This document shows, one piece after another, positions 32,100 to 44,870 of a stretch of DNA of 64,000 nt. The stretch's first letter is position 1; each line of letters starts with the position of its first letter. The notes beneath the pieces were generated by a model, which saw nothing but the letters and a program-made list of their open reading frames with translations, had not been told where the DNA came from and ran no database searches. Origin of the DNA: Crossaster papposus (Eukaryota > Echinodermata > Asteroidea > Velatida > Solasteridae); the NCBI GenBank assembly GCA_037893245.1, contig JBAIAA010000509.1, positions 248,001 to 312,000 on the forward strand. The letters are read 5' to 3'. A program made the position numbers and the translations under genes.

Positions 32100-33530
32100 C
32101 AGTTGGTAAATACATTTCTTCCCTTGTCAGTAACAAACAAAATACCGTTTCTATCAAACCTATACCGTGAGTAACGTTCGCTATCATTGTACTCTGCCAA
32201 TACCTCTTTCATGAAATACTCGCTCTCTCCGAAAAACTCTTTCGTTAAAATTCACGTGTTGTGAATATACCGCTAATCATGCAGATAATGTCAGTTGGGT
32301 GCTTGATGTTAAGTCGTTTTGACTTTTGATAACATTATTGGTCAGGCAGGGAACCGGACTAAGCTAACTCCTAATATGGACACTGGCGCGCGCGTCCCGC
32401 GTACTAGACTGCGCAATGCGATGTTATGCAGCACGCAAGCTAGCGGTACAGCGTGAAATAAATACGGACTCATTGTAGCAAAGATGGTATAGCGCGCATG
32501 AGCCTTGTGAAGTTTCAACTAATAAAGCCGGTAAAGCGACTTCGACCGGAAACAGTCTGTTATTGTTCACCGCGCGAAAACGCACGACCGGGAATTGTTC
32601 GTTGTTTTACGTAGGCCTAGTAAAGTTACACTTTGCAGACGACCGAATTATCTTTTCTGATTCAGCGAGTTTGAGTTCACAGACTTGTATATTGTCACTA
32701 TTTAATCCGCACGGTTGTTTTTCAATTGCATTATTGTTAAAATACCAAGTCACCCACTAAAAGCTAATGAAAAAAAAATATTTTCGGAAAGTTTTAGAAC
32801 ATATTCGCTTTTCCGCCATCTTTAATTTCAAGTGGCGACCAATCCCGATCGTCGGTTCAACTTTGGTCGAAACGTGATCACGGCACAACCGGGCACGCCA
32901 AAACGCTCAACCAATGACCGACGACCAAAACAGTTGTGCTCGCTAAAACAGGCCCCTGATTTCACCGGCGTCCAAATGTTTAAAACCGGCCACGTGATGG
33001 GCTCTCGACCAATAGGAATGGGTAAACTGTCTTGGGTGTTTATGAATACCTTATTAAACTAAACTGACAATTATGCATTGATGGCGCGATGCACGCTCTC
33101 CTATATAAACAATTTGACAAGCGCCTTACTCCCAGTCGCCACCGCGGGGGTGGGATGTGGGCCGGGAGGACACTATCCAAACATTTCCAAATCCTCGCCA
33201 CCGTTTCGGCTTAATACTCCCACCGGACTCATTTAAAAGCAAATGACAAGTCGCATTTGAAATTCATAACACTAATGTAATCGTTCGAGGCTTCATAATT
33301 TGACATTTCAAAACTCGTAGAGTTGCCGTATATGCTTGTAAAATGTCGCAAACCAAAAAACCTAATCAGGAGTATCCAATATACACAACAACAAAAAAGT
33401 CCCCAAAAACTACTGGTGCACTTGTGAACATGTTTCTTGAGCAATCTTTTAAAACATAATACTTCTCTAAATGTAAAAGAGTGAAAGCCACTCCAAAAGA
33501 GTACATTGTTTTTTTAATTGTTATATGTGT
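32100..33530. other. No gene recognised; short inverted blocks and simple repeats
   Basis: Holds a GC-richer patch at 32380-32460 and the string GTCGGTTCAACTTTGGTCG near 32853, but no protein motif. Microsatellite-like GTT and GT tracts begin at 33525. Confidence 0.4.
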
Positions 33531-33539
33531 GTGTATGTG

Positions 33540-33870
33540 TGTTGTTGTTGTTGTTGTTGTAGTTTGTTTGTTTTTGTCTTTGTTTTTGTCTTTGTTTGTT
33601 TGTTTGTTTTTGTCTCCTTTTTTAATGGTTTTTAATTTATAAATATCACTTTATTTAAGTCATTTCTTTTCAAATACACGTATTTGTTATATTTTCTTGT
33701 TAGATGTTACCATGTTTTGGAATTGCTGTTTTTCTCGTTTGATTTTGAATTTTGGTATCTATTGTTTTACCGTTATCTTTGTAATTTAACCGCGATTCAG
33801 CTTTTGGCTGCTATGGTTGAATGGTAATAAACCATTTCAAATCAATTCAAATCAAATCAAATACATGTTC
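33540..33870 (+). mobile_element. Possible LINE 3' end with AATCA-type tail
   Basis: T/G-rich sequence, then GCTATGGTTGAATGGTAATA and AACCATTTC, followed by AATCAATTCAAATCAAATCA. The layout resembles 3' ends of non-LTR elements. No reverse transcriptase is seen. Confidence 0.35.
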
Positions 33871-33879
33871 ACTTTTTCG

Positions 33880-36720
33880 AGGAGCCATATGGAGGACAAC
33901 TCCTTCATAATCATGGCTCCACCTCGAATAAAATGTACTCTTTTATAATGGTTTTCACTGTTTTTGGAGTTGTTTTTTACTCTAAACTAAATTTCACTCT
34001 TTTTTTGAGTGGTTGTGTAAGTCACTCACTCTTTTTGAGATTGAGCTTTTCATTATTTTACATTAAGAGAGCAAGCCAATCAACGTCAATGCGGAAATAT
34101 GTAGGGGTTAGGCCTATTTTGTATTCTTTGTTGCAGTTTTCCAAAGATCGTTGCCGGGAATTCCCCCATTTTATCCCCGGCACACAGTTGCTTTTGATGC
34201 TTTCATTGCCCCGGCCCCATGGGGTTGATTAAGCTGACCGGCGCAGAGAAAATAGATCTTTATTTTATAGGCGAGTCGAAAAGGGTAAATTTACAAAGAA
34301 ACGACCTAAGGGATTTTACCGTTTGACGGAAGGAATAAATGTCAGAATACCTTTTCAGTTCTTTCTGCACTAAAAATCCAAAAGAAAACACATGAGGCAA
34401 GGTGCGAGTTTTTTTTTACAGGTTTAATTTGTGTACGTTCTTTCTTTATTGGTTGGTATTAAGATTGTTCATTTTTCTTTATTGGTTTGATTCAAGTTTG
34501 TTTATTTTTGAAGTATAGGCCTATTTGATATCTCATTTACTCCAAAGAAGTAAACATTATAAACTAGGGAAATACGAGAAAAAATTACAAGGTACCACGA
34601 AAGTCGAAATTACACTCTCAAAACATGTATTAAAATTTAGTTAGTTACAATAGTATTAACCAACAATGTGCAATTTTTTCCAATTTGACAAATTTTGGGT
34701 ACCTTTTACCCAACGTTGGGCAAATTTTGTAAGCGTTTCTTTAACCAACTGTTATGTTGTTCACCTGGTAACCAACTTGGTCTATAGGTCGTCATCTTTC
34801 TTGGCTAGCACTTCTATCGTTTTCTGCATAGTTTTGGTTAAAATGTCTAGTTTACGTGTCACTTCCATCATCTTGCTGTTATCATTATTCCTGTGGTGTA
34901 TCATTTAAACATCTGCCTAACATCTTCACAACCTCCCCTGTGCATGTGTTGCAAAACCACATCACATGTCGCCCTTTCTCCAAAACTTTGTATTCTTAGT
35001 TGTTCAAATTGGTGCGGTTTATTTCATACATTGTTGACAACACTGATTCTCATTTGTGTAGGCCCTATCACTGTGGAGACATGGCTTTGTTCTAGTGTAC
35101 AAAATGGTTAGAAAGTCGAGCACGTTTTTCAAAATGCTCCCATTTTAACCATCACAATTATTTTCCTGGGTTGAAATTTTGACCCAATATACCCTATATT
35201 ATACCCTAACCCCAAAACTAACCCTAACCCACATCCTAACACTAGTTTTTGAGTAATTTAAGTACAATCCAAAAATCTAATTCGTGAAATTCCCAGTGGA
35301 GACCTATTCATCTATAGAAATTACCCTTTGGAGACCTTTTCACTCCCATTGTCCCCACTGTGTTCATGTCTCCAGAGGGTACCGTATTTCGCACCTTATA
35401 CCTTACATGTGTCGGTTACTTTATGTATGTATACCATACATTCTGCTTTGTTGGATTCAGTGGTCTCTCCCACGTCCACAGCTCCGCTGTGATCATTGTT
35501 TACATCCACATGTAAGCCGCCGCCATCTTTGATCTTAGGGGTGCACTAGCCTAATTCAAGCCCCATTGAAACCAGTGTAAAATCAATAACGTTTAGGGCC
35601 AAGTTTCATGCAAACCGACATCTCTGGGTTTTTTCAAACAACAATTGGTTAGCCAATTACATTTTTTAATATTCACACCAAAAGACGGTTCCCGAAAAGT
35701 GATACTTCCCCAGCTTGCACGCAGCCATTTTACAAATGGCATTCCTCTACGTTCTAGGGCAATTAGGACCCATTTTCCAACCGTAATTGTATCAAGTCTG
35801 CCCTCAGATTGAAGCTTAAAAACGTGGGGGTTGATCCTATATAGGCCATATTTACACAATCTCACCGTTGTTTTTACCAAACGGCCTCCCTTTTCAGAAT
35901 AAATTGTTGAGGCACGTTTCATGCTAATGAGCTCGCGTAAAGACTGCTAGAGCCTTCAGTTTCAGCTACAGATTCAAATCTGGTACTTTTACCAAAAGTG
36001 ATAGGTATGGGGTCTTAGCTTAACAATGCCTTAATTTACTTTTGAAAAATCGTAGTGGGTCCTCTTCTTATTCAGCAAGTGTTTATCAAATTTCGTCAGT
36101 TTAGAAAAACGTAACTACCATCTTAGATAGCGCTTTCATCTTGGACAGCGCCCTCAACAGAGTTATAGGATTAAGCATACATATACTGAAATGCTAGGAA
36201 ATGGTGTAATGTTTTTCGTACGTAAGACAATATACGGTTAACAGTTAAAATGACCGATCCCATCCTAATCATAAACAGGGTGGTAAACAAACCACGCAAC
36301 CTTATACTTTGAGTGTTCAGAGACCTTCACTTTTGATATAGATAGGGAATCTTTGAAAACTGAGGAAAATAATACCGAGAACTTCCCGGTTCAGCGCGCC
36401 ACTGTCATTTCTGTGAACCAAAGCCAAGGGCACTTACAATTACTTATCGCACTCAGTGAACAAAAATGGCGCTAAAATCAAAACTACTGAACCGATTATC
36501 GGGAGTTTTTCGGTATCATTTAGTTCTTCTAACGAGATTTCCTTCTAACGAGATTTCCTAGCCATATATATCACTGGTTCAGGTTCCTGGCTAAGGTACG
36601 AAGTTGCGTTTTTTGTTTACCATCCTGTAATAATATTAATAAGGGGGAAAAAAATACTGCTCTATTATAATAACTCAGGCCTACCCTCTCAGCGGCTTAA
36701 GAGAGGGATATATAGTTGTG
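33880..36720. other. No gene recognised
   Basis: A-T-rich, with ACTCTTTT-type repeats at 33930-34050, ACCCTAACCC-like words at 35190-35245 and a GTTGGGTACC repeat piece at 34690-34800. The 109-codon minus frame at 35593-35922 shows no motif. Confidence 0.4.
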
Positions 36721-36862
36721 GTGAACCAAACCAGACGCCATCTTGCGGCCTGACTGTGACAGGCGTGGAGGAGTGGTGTTGTTGGGCCCATGTCGTTCTT
36801 GTTATCTTGTAGCATGCACTAACCGGTTAAAGCGCTCCGACTCGGCGGTGGGTCGTGTATAC

Positions 36863-36946
36863 CTGCAAGGTCCCCGGAGCCCGGTCTGTCGGCCATAAGT
36901 CTCGCCAATTCATCGACCGTCATGTGGTCACGAAGAAGATCCAAAA
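36863..36946 (-). other. Candidate isolated exon (84 bp)
   Basis: Between a good acceptor (TTTTTGTGTATAACCAG) and a donor-like GCAG|GTATAC, one frame reads LDLLRDHMTVDELARLMADR followed by PGSGDLA. This is an amphipathic, protein-like sequence in a locally GC-rich patch. No partner exon was found and the family is not recognised. Confidence 0.3.
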
Positions 36947-37959
36947 CTGGTTATACACAAAAATAGCAAGCAGAAATAATAGGCCTATCTCATAATTGTA
37001 AATGGGCAAGAACAAAAAACACGCACAAGTACATGTACACAAATACGTTTCACAAAACTTAACAATTAATCCTCTACAAATCCCCAAAATCAATCTTATC
37101 CCCAAAACAGTTCATTAAATAATCCTAATGTTATAGTTCGCATTCAGTTGATTCTTCCCGGGAGTTGATAACCATAAGACTTTTAAGAGAACATTTTCTG
37201 GCCATTTCTTGAGAAGCACCCAGAACATCAAGTTGTTAAAACTCTAGCTCGTTTAAAAATCTTTTTTTGTCCGGATTGACAAAATACTTGGTCACTTCTT
37301 CCAATTCAAAACTCAGTCATACCATGGAGGAAGGAACCTTCCTCCATGGTCATACCTACTTTGACAATTTCTTTATAGTCAAGGCGCGCGTGGCTATCCT
37401 ACCCGGATGCGCGACGCACCCGCCTAGCCTCCCAGCCGAAAATGCTGGCGTGAAAATAAACTCATTCATTGTTTTCAAGTTGCACGAATCATGCATATGC
37501 ATATTCATTTGAACCAATCGTTGGGTGGGGCGCACATGTTACAACAATCTCATTGGTGGGGCAAATATAACTGTTGAGGGAGCCAATCAGCGATCACAGA
37601 ACGGCGGTCGCATCACGTACTACGCGACGCCCGGAATTTGTTTGTGAATTAGCTCTAATTAGATATGCAACGCAGATATATGCAACGCTGAATGGGTAGT
37701 GGAATGACTATTATGAAGCCGCTATGCATATTCAAATCCATTCATGGTCAAATTTGCATGAAAAGGTCACGCCCCATTTAGAAGGTTAGCAAAGACGATA
37801 GGGAAGCTAATCTATAACCGTGTCCGTTTGCGGGCGCACTGCGTGAAAAGATTGCATAGGCGTCGTGCACACTATCGAATACTCTTGTCTTTGGAGATTG
37901 ACAAAACTCGCAGCCGAATGAAACCCTCTGTATATACCCTGAGCCATTCGTCGGTATAC

Positions 37960-38103
37960 TCGCTTGCTGCCGAATGAAGTTGTGACACAGCGTATAACAG
38001 CTTCAAAAACCATGTTTTTGCCGAAACCCATGGGAAGGTTTACAAACAGGTATCTACCTTCTAACGCAGTTTTGATAGCGTAGCGTGATTGTGATGGTTT
38101 AAA
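37960..38103 (-). pseudogene. RecQ-like helicase fragment (Walker A region)
   Basis: The minus strand reads QSRYAIKTALEGRYLFVNLP followed by MGFGKNMVFEAVIRCV. This matches the Q motif and Walker A region of RecQ-type helicases (Q..AI, then LPTGFGKS), with Thr to Met and Ser to Asn changes at the nucleotide-binding loop. The rest of the frame is unrelated sequence. The fragment is isolated and probably dead. Such helicase pieces are often carried in invertebrate repeats. Confidence 0.45.
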
Positions 38104-38222
38104 TTTACAACAATTATAAGTTATGTGCAGCGAAATCTAAGCTTTTTTTATGCCTGGTGTCGCAGTCCTCTCGTGTGGTCTTAAAGCACAGAGCAAGGAA
38201 CTGTTCCTTGCTCTATGCTTAA

Positions 38223-38598
38223 AGGTAGTATACACCATTGGTCATTGCTTGAATTATCATGAATGGGTTGATTTGGGAGGTTGTATTTATAGTAAATATC
38301 GTTTAACTGAGCTGTCCGAAGTTTTAGAATCATGGATGCCGAGAAAAGCACGAAAAACAGCGGGTTTTTTTCAACCGGCGGAGAGCAGTTATTCTTATGT
38401 TATCTTTGTTTTCTCGCGATCGCCGTCCGGCGATCGCGAATTTTTCATTATAAAACTATATTTTTCGGAATAATTACAGGACTAGCGCAATCATTTTGCT
38501 GGATGCCCAGAATCAACATTTACTTTCAGATGAGTAGGATATTTCTTAATATTTCGGTAGTAAATATTTTCGATATCGGCAAATGGTGTATACTACCT
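38223..38598. mobile_element. TTAA-AGGTAGTATA MITE, copy 2
   Basis: 376 bp between TTAA duplications, with ends AGGTAGTATACACCATT and its complement and a central GCGATCGCCGTCCGGCGATC palindrome. Confidence 0.9.
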
Positions 38599-38856
38599 TT
38601 AAAGTAAGAACATAATACCCTGCACATTATGGCCTAGATGGTTTGAATGAGACGATACATTTAGGACTGAAAGGAATAACAGAATCGTATACCTTGTACT
38701 TGATCGCTTCTGTAGGTCGTCGTCTCAACTCGCTTCTGTATATAATCGTTGGCAACTGTAACACCTGTTTTGGGAAAAAGAAAGACTTTAGTCGAATGAA
38801 AATTATAAATACTGCGGCTTCAATCCAATGTATGGGTACTAAGGGGCATCAGCCTA

Positions 38857-39096
38857 TAGACCATGTGCCCTCTGTTTACATCAATATCCAAATGTGCCCG
38901 TCAATATGCGCACGCATCGTGTTTTACATAAATTTGGTTAAGAGGCGACATCAGAGGTGACATAATTCGAAGGTGGTCTGACCTGTGGCGTCACTCCTCA
39001 ACCAAATGTTATGTAAAACACGATGTGTGCGCATATTGACGGGCACAGGAATATAGATGTAAGCACGTGACGTCAGATCAGAGGGCACATCGCCTA
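38857..39096. mobile_element. TA-TAGACCATGTGCCCTC MITE, copy 2
   Basis: 240 bp flanked by TA; same arms and order as the copy at 28212. It lies 360 bases beyond the stop codon of the 119-residue gene. Confidence 0.88.
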
Positions 39097-39456
39097 TAGT
39101 GACAACGCTTCTCTCCTCCCCTTGCGAGACACCTTTTCCCCCCGAGAGACCCTGTAGTATGTTGTCAGTTGTACGCGCTGCTTGACAACCCGACAAATAT
39201 TTAGCTCTGTGACGTGAATGATGTATATATTCCGAGAGAAAAAAATCGAAGATTTTGGTTTGAACCAACTGCTGAAGAAAATTTACAAAAATGCATCGCT
39301 CAGACGCATCTTTGATTTTTTTTTTTTTTAAATAATGAAAGCTTGTCAGAATGAAGGAATGATTTACTAGATCGTCAAGCTTGAGAACAATTTGGTTGGT
39401 TACTGTTTTGATAGTCGGTATACTTCCCCTTTAGGGAGTGAGCTCGGCACGGTATT

Positions 39457-39689
39457 TTAGTACAGACCTGAGACCTCACGATTTGTACTCTCTTCATATT
39501 CCTTTCGTGCAATGTGTGCAGCTAGACTAGCCAGCAGTCCATTCAGGCTTTCGCAATCCTCTCGTAGCAGGCTCCATAGCCAGTATAGTCCTTCCTCAGA
39601 GCTGATCGCACGGGCCTGCTTATTAGAAGTGTGTGATAGCCAGTCAGAGGACTGGGTCCAATCGACGGGCGTTCCCTCAGGAAACAGCG
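39457..39689 (-). CDS. Small unrecognised gene, exon 2 and stop
   Basis: Two bases plus 77 codons to TAA, after a pyrimidine-rich acceptor. Contains SSEEGLYWLWSLLREDCESL and ends NREVSGLY. Confidence 0.58.
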
Positions 39690-40192
39690 CTGTGGACAAA
39701 AAGGCAATTTGTAATCGAATCTGACGGAATGGGTCATTATGCGTTTAGCCTAAAATGATGACTAAAAGTAAACCCTGTTCTTTATTTCATTACAGGGTGT
39801 CTCAAATAAAACCTATAATCCTTAAATTAAGGGTTAATTTGACCAAACTGTGTGCTGTATGACTAATTAAATTTATATTGGAATTTGTAAATTCAAATGA
39901 TAAACGTTGTAAAATATTTTGTTTGAACGGCATTCAAAACAGCAGTGACAGAATTACATTTAAACAATCGAAGGAAATTTGTAATAAAATTTTACAATGA
40001 ATTTTTGGACTGTATAATTTACTTCTGACATTTTGAAATGGAGGCATTTCTTTCTGTACCCTTACCATGTTGCAAAACGTAAAGACAGCCTGGGCGGATC
40101 TTGAAGGAGAAACCAGTTGTCTCCGAAAGTTCTTGTGAGAGACAATCTTGAACCTGCTGGCGGAAAGTTGTGTTTTTATTTGCAGCACACAT
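39457..40192 (-). CDS. Small two-exon gene, 119 residues, function not recognised
   Basis: Exon 1 (40192-40066) starts MCAANKNTTFRQQVQDCLSQ and ends IRPGCLYVLQH. It stops at a consensus donor GTAAGG in phase 1. Exon 2 (39689-39457) follows the acceptor TTTTTGTCCACAG, completes an Ala, and reads LFPEGTPVDWTQSSDWLSHT, a Trp-rich middle, then LREDCESLNGLLASLAAHIA and a charged end before TAA. Both exons are open, the phases match, and composition is protein-like, with predicted helices in the second half. No signal peptide, membrane segment or known motif is seen. I do not recognise the family. No clear AATAAA lies close downstream, so a further exon is possible. Confidence 0.6.
40066..40192 (-). 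CDS. Small unrecognised gene, exon 1
   Basis: Forty-two codons plus one base, from ATG to the donor GTAAGG. Contains QQVQDCLSQELSETTGFSFK. Confidence 0.58.
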
Positions 40193-40324
40193 CGTCAATT
40201 GATCATGATTATTCAGTTAGTTCGATGTTTATTCATGTGAAATAGCAATGACGTCACACATTGGTATTATAGTCAGTCGTACATGTACATTAAAGCAATT
40301 TAAAGAACCGATGTTGTCAACCTT

Positions 40325-40395
40325 CTAAAATGGCTAATTGTTAGTGGGTTGGATTATGGATCGCAAGATCCCTGGTTCGAATTCGATATGTTAAT
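40325..40395 (+). repeat. tRNA-like fragment
   Basis: A-box-like TTAGTGGGTTGG and B box GGTTCGAATTC are at tRNA-like spacing. No full cloverleaf is evident. Confidence 0.3.
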
Positions 40396-40725
40396 TTTCG
40401 TTAAATATTTGTGTTTTCCGATGTTACAGTTGAAATAGGTTTAATCTGAGAACCTTAAGGGTACCGAATTTAGAAACCTAAATGTTGATCTTCTATCCAC
40501 ACAGCGTGATAAATATTCATGTTAGAGTGCGTGAAGTGATTGGTTAAAATATGCTTGGCAAAAATGCCGTAAAAAAGTGATGAGCTCCGTGCGCCAACAA
40601 GAAAGGGCGCTATTTACCTCGGGAACGGTGTCCTATGGATGGGTCACAATACAATTTCGCTGGTTTAACAGACGCCGTTCCTTGGTTCTCAGACCAAAAC
40701 GTATCTGACTATTTCTGATGACTTA

Positions 40726-41225
40726 GGCCGTGTCCGAAACGACTGCCTAGAGCTACGGTCTACGTCTACAGCTACAGCTACGTCTACGTAGGCGCTAAGG
40801 CAAATGGAATTTGGACGCGGCTATACGGTAGAGCCTACGGCTAGTTATTGCGCCCCCAAGCGATGCTTGAATTAGTGTTTGCAAAATTACGATGTAAGAA
40901 TTTACAACAATTATCGTCTGCTAGATGTTACGCAATGTTTGTTTACAGCCGGTCGGAATACCTGATGATATTGACGTATTTGTCGATCTGTTAGTTTCAA
41001 TTCAATGCACTATCATTAAAAAAATTTACGAAAATTTGCTCCAAAATTAACGTTATATAGTGCTGCCGCCATTTTGTTTTGCCTGAGCTAGACAACTTCT
41101 GTTACGGCTAGATTTTTGTGACGTTGTAGCCGTAGCTCTAGACAGCATTTCGGACAGCGCTACAAAATGGCCGCCGTAGACAATAGACCTAGCCGTAGCT
41201 CTAGACACCCGTTTCGGACACGGCC
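40726..41225. mobile_element. PIF/Harbinger-type MITE with TTA target duplication
   Basis: 500 bp between TTA repeats (40723-40725, 41226-41228). Ends GGCCGTGTCCGAAAC and GTTTCGGACACGGCC; inside are several CCGTAGCTCTAGAC blocks and their complements. Confidence 0.9.
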
Positions 41226-41229
41226 TTAT

Positions 41230-43345
41230 AGGCTTTTCCGCACATTGATTGCAAAATGGCGTAATTGCTTCGTCTATCGTACGTTCAGCAACTGCGACGA
41301 CGAAATTGAATTGTCTTTCACCAAAAAGGATCGCAAATGACTCTTTGGACAAAGTGCGAACATGGACAACCAAAGACGAAATTGAACATTAAATATGCAA
41401 AAAGGTCATGAATTCATAAGACAAAATTGAAGTTAACCGTTAATGAACTTGAATAAACAAGTTTTAAAGGACGGTAATCGCCAATGTCACGTATAAGAAA
41501 TGCTGTCCGTTTCCGAAAAATGTTAGAATTTTGGATGGATATTTATCATTAACGTTTGCGATGTTTGAGTGTTTCAGGAAGTTAAGTTAAGATAAACAAC
41601 GTAGGTAAACCAAATAATGCCCACCGACTCAATCACACATCAAACAAAAAGTTTAGTTTTTCTCAATCGCTTTAACACGACAACTGCAGCTAAAGTCACG
41701 ATAATCAGAAGTAAAATCGCACCATTCAAAAGTGTGCATGCCTGGTGCTAAACTTAAACTATTATGTTGTTGTATTCGCACAAATTCATTACACTAGAAA
41801 ATTGTCGCATCTGGTTAGAAGTTAGCATGTACATTTCACACGGTTTATATAGCAATATAATGCACTAATGCAAAAGACTTAATATTCATCAAAAGTAATA
41901 TTGGGTATAGGATAATGACTGCGAGTGAGCGTCACAAGAAATGCTATACAGTTTAAAGCTTAATTTTTATATTCACGTTTATACGCTTTTCAAACATTGT
42001 TTCCCCCACCCCTCCCCTGGGCTGTGACAATCCCCGACCTTCAAGGGTGGGGCGCAGTAGCGTTTTCCTTTATATTATAGCACACTAATGGTAACAATGA
42101 CTTGTAAGGGACAAAATCCCCACCCTGGGGCTTAAAAAACGTGACCAAACATCGACATAAAACCTAGGCAGCTAGAGGTGGGGGAGGGGTGGGGAATCAA
42201 GTGGCAGGCGCATTAAGCTTATTACACAGACTATACGTATACTGCGTATATAGTACGCGGAACCGTCCGGAAAGTTGAACCGCGGGTTCAACTTTGCCGA
42301 TCGTTAGCGTGTTAGCTTGCGTTGTCGCTTGAAACGTTTCCATAATGTCGGCGTGGCAGGTTTGGGTTCGGTTCGCGTTTACGTGAAAAGCTTCTTCCCC
42401 AGATGCCTAGCAAAAGAAGATATTCGCTGCGACGTCGTCGAGCAAATGTGGCCTGGCAGGAAATGATTGCATTGCTCATGTATACAAGAAAATGGTCGCA
42501 TTTGCCAACAACAAATTGTTGGCATTATTTGACGAGTCATTTTCTTCTTCTTTTGTTTTGGGACGAGGTTAAATGCAAATACAATGTATATTTGTGACCC
42601 GCTCTACATAAATGAGTCGGATGTCGCAATTACCGTTGACACGTACAGGGCGATTGAATTTTTTTTTTTTTGTTGTTGTTGTTGTTGCTGTGTATTACTT
42701 CGTTTGTATCCATATTTTCAGAAAAAAACGAAATAAAACTTAATTTTGAATCTTAAAGTGTTTTAATACAGGATTTTGTTGACTGTTTTGTTTCAAGTTC
42801 AGTTATTTTGATCGTTGGGATACGTTAATTTTCTCTTAAAAGTGGCTGTTTCACACTTGAAAAATATATTATTTCAAAAAATCATAAACAATTAATGCAG
42901 TACTCTATAGCGCTCCGACATACATCAGACTCATTTATGTAGAGCGGGTCACATTTATATTTGGGACCACAAGCAAATTATACTTTTGTCTCTAAATAGA
43001 TATGGCATTAGAGAGACATTGAAATGTCTCCCTAATGCCACTTGTCTCCCTATTACAAACGCTGAAGTGTATCCTTATCTGTGGTTATGTACACCCAATC
43101 AATATTGCATGCTGATCATTCCGGCAGTTTACCTACCTGACTCTGGTAAAACAATGAAGGTTTCTCCTTTCCCTTATACACGGGCAAGCTCATGACTATA
43201 TTAGGGATAAAAAGGGAAAAACAAGACGTTCAGAACAGCGAATTTGCCTTAAAATGTCCCAACTTAACGCTTTGGTTTGCAGAATGTTGGCATTTTACAA
43301 CAGCAAGGAATAAGCAGCCACCGATTATTTCTCAGTATTTAACCT
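41230..43345. other. No gene recognised
   Basis: Apart from the inverted C-rich blocks, it holds a T tract with TTG repeats (42658-42690) and a pair of ATGGCATTAGAGAGACATTG-type inverted words near 43002-43040. Confidence 0.4.
41990..42210. repeat. Inverted pair of CCCCACCC-rich blocks
   Basis: TTTCCCCCACCCCTCCCCTG near 42000 is answered by GGTGGGGGAGGGGTGGGGAA near 42176. Confidence 0.55.
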
Positions 43346-43348
43346 TAA

Positions 43349-43808
43349 GGCCAAATAAATTTAAAAAACATGTTTAGCGTCACCGCCCGCTTTCTTTTTG
43401 GGGGCCGCCTCTTTTTTTTTTTTTTTTTTTTTTGAAAACAATGATAAATTTGACAATTTTTGTAAAAAAAACAACAACATTTTTTTTAATTTTTTTTAAA
43501 AGATAATATTTTAGACTTTAGCATCACTGTGTACATGCTCTGGAAATATTTGTCTAATACTAGGAAGGCTAGAGTGTGCTGTGTAGTCGTGTACGGTACA
43601 TGATCGACCCACATGAATTTTGATTTTTAATTGTGACTGAACCATGTTTTTATTTTAAATTGGAAGATAGTGTGTGACATGTTCACTACATGACTCGAAT
43701 TAAGATGTGTCGGGCGGCCATTTTGAAGAAAAAAAAGGGAAAAAAGGGCCTCCTCCTTCCTTTAAAAAAAAAGGCATGACGCTAAACATGTTTTTTTTTT
43801 AATTGGCC
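43349..43808 (+). mobile_element. GGCCAAA MITE with TAA target duplication, copy A
   Basis: 460 bp between TAA repeats. Inner inverted ends AAACATGTTTAGCGTCA. The interior has long T and A tracts and a GGGCGGCCATTTTGAAG block. Confidence 0.9.
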
Positions 43809-44638
43809 TAACAACCATACCTTTCAACCATGGGGGTAATAAATACCCGAGGATGGACCATTGATTGGTTTGTTACGCCACCCCGGGGGTGGCGTACATT
43901 GGTGGAAAACCAAACAGAAAATGGCGATTTTGAGGTCATTCTGTAAGTTTCCAGCAGTTCGATGTACACCATGTACAAACGGAGAACAACATGAAATGCA
44001 CGTTTACTGCTCTGTTGTAAGCTTTTGGGAGGTAATAAAGTACGCCTTATTTTGACCGTTTTCCAAACTCCATGCTTTGTCTCCGCCTGTGGCTTCGTTC
44101 ATGCAATTTGACAATGGTGATGGGGCCGGAGATGGAGCATAAGCTGCGGTTGTCATCCGTGTATCGCGTTTCAAAATGTTCGCGTGCAGTGAAAGGCTAC
44201 AGTACAAGTAGCTTCGTTTGGGGTCTATTTTTTTCAACACCCAATAACTGCAATTTTATCAACAATATTTAGCGGTTAATTTGTCATCTTTGAAACATAT
44301 TATTTTAACATTTATGAGGAGGCTTAGCAAGAAATGGTTGCTGTTTAAATTGTTCAAGATTGTTCCACTTCTACGCCCAATTCTCATCGTATAAATTCGT
44401 TGCCTTCGCGACCAGCGGGGTAACTATGGTTGAATTTGCCCTCCCCTCCTCCTCCTCATAGTTTCGCCACATATTCGTGGCATCATTTTACGAGTGTCCT
44501 ATTCCGTCTTTTATACAGGCGTTATTATGCTAACATTAATTCGTTCAGTGGACACTAATACGAGATCAGCAAGACTTCGGAGACAATAGCACCAAACTGC
44601 AAATCCGCCAAACTTTGACGTGTACGTGTACGCTATTT

Positions 44639-44707
44639 AAACCTTTTGTGGGCATGCTGCATCTTTTGTTGGCATGCTGCACCTTTTGTGGGCATGCTGA
44701 ACCTTTT
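44639..44707 (+). repeat. 21-bp tandem repeat, about three copies
   Basis: ACCTTTTGTGGGCATGCTGC repeated with a few changes. Confidence 0.85.
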
Positions 44708-44846
44708 GGTTATAGGATGGGTTTTTTCCTCCTCGGTGTTGTCTTCTCCGCTTCTTGATAGTTTTATATCTTGTTCTTAATTTAACTTTTTGTAATTTGT
44801 ATATTTTTATATGTCATCCTTTTAACTAATGAAGTGGAGTAAAATA

Positions 44847-44870
44847 AATAATAATAATAATAATAATAAA
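44847..44870 (+). repeat. ATA trinucleotide tract
   Basis: AATAAATAATAATAATAATA and on; possibly the tail of a LINE. Confidence 0.8.

Noticed and set aside
35593-35922. 109-codon minus-strand frame
   Set aside because: No recognisable domain and surrounded by noncoding sequence.
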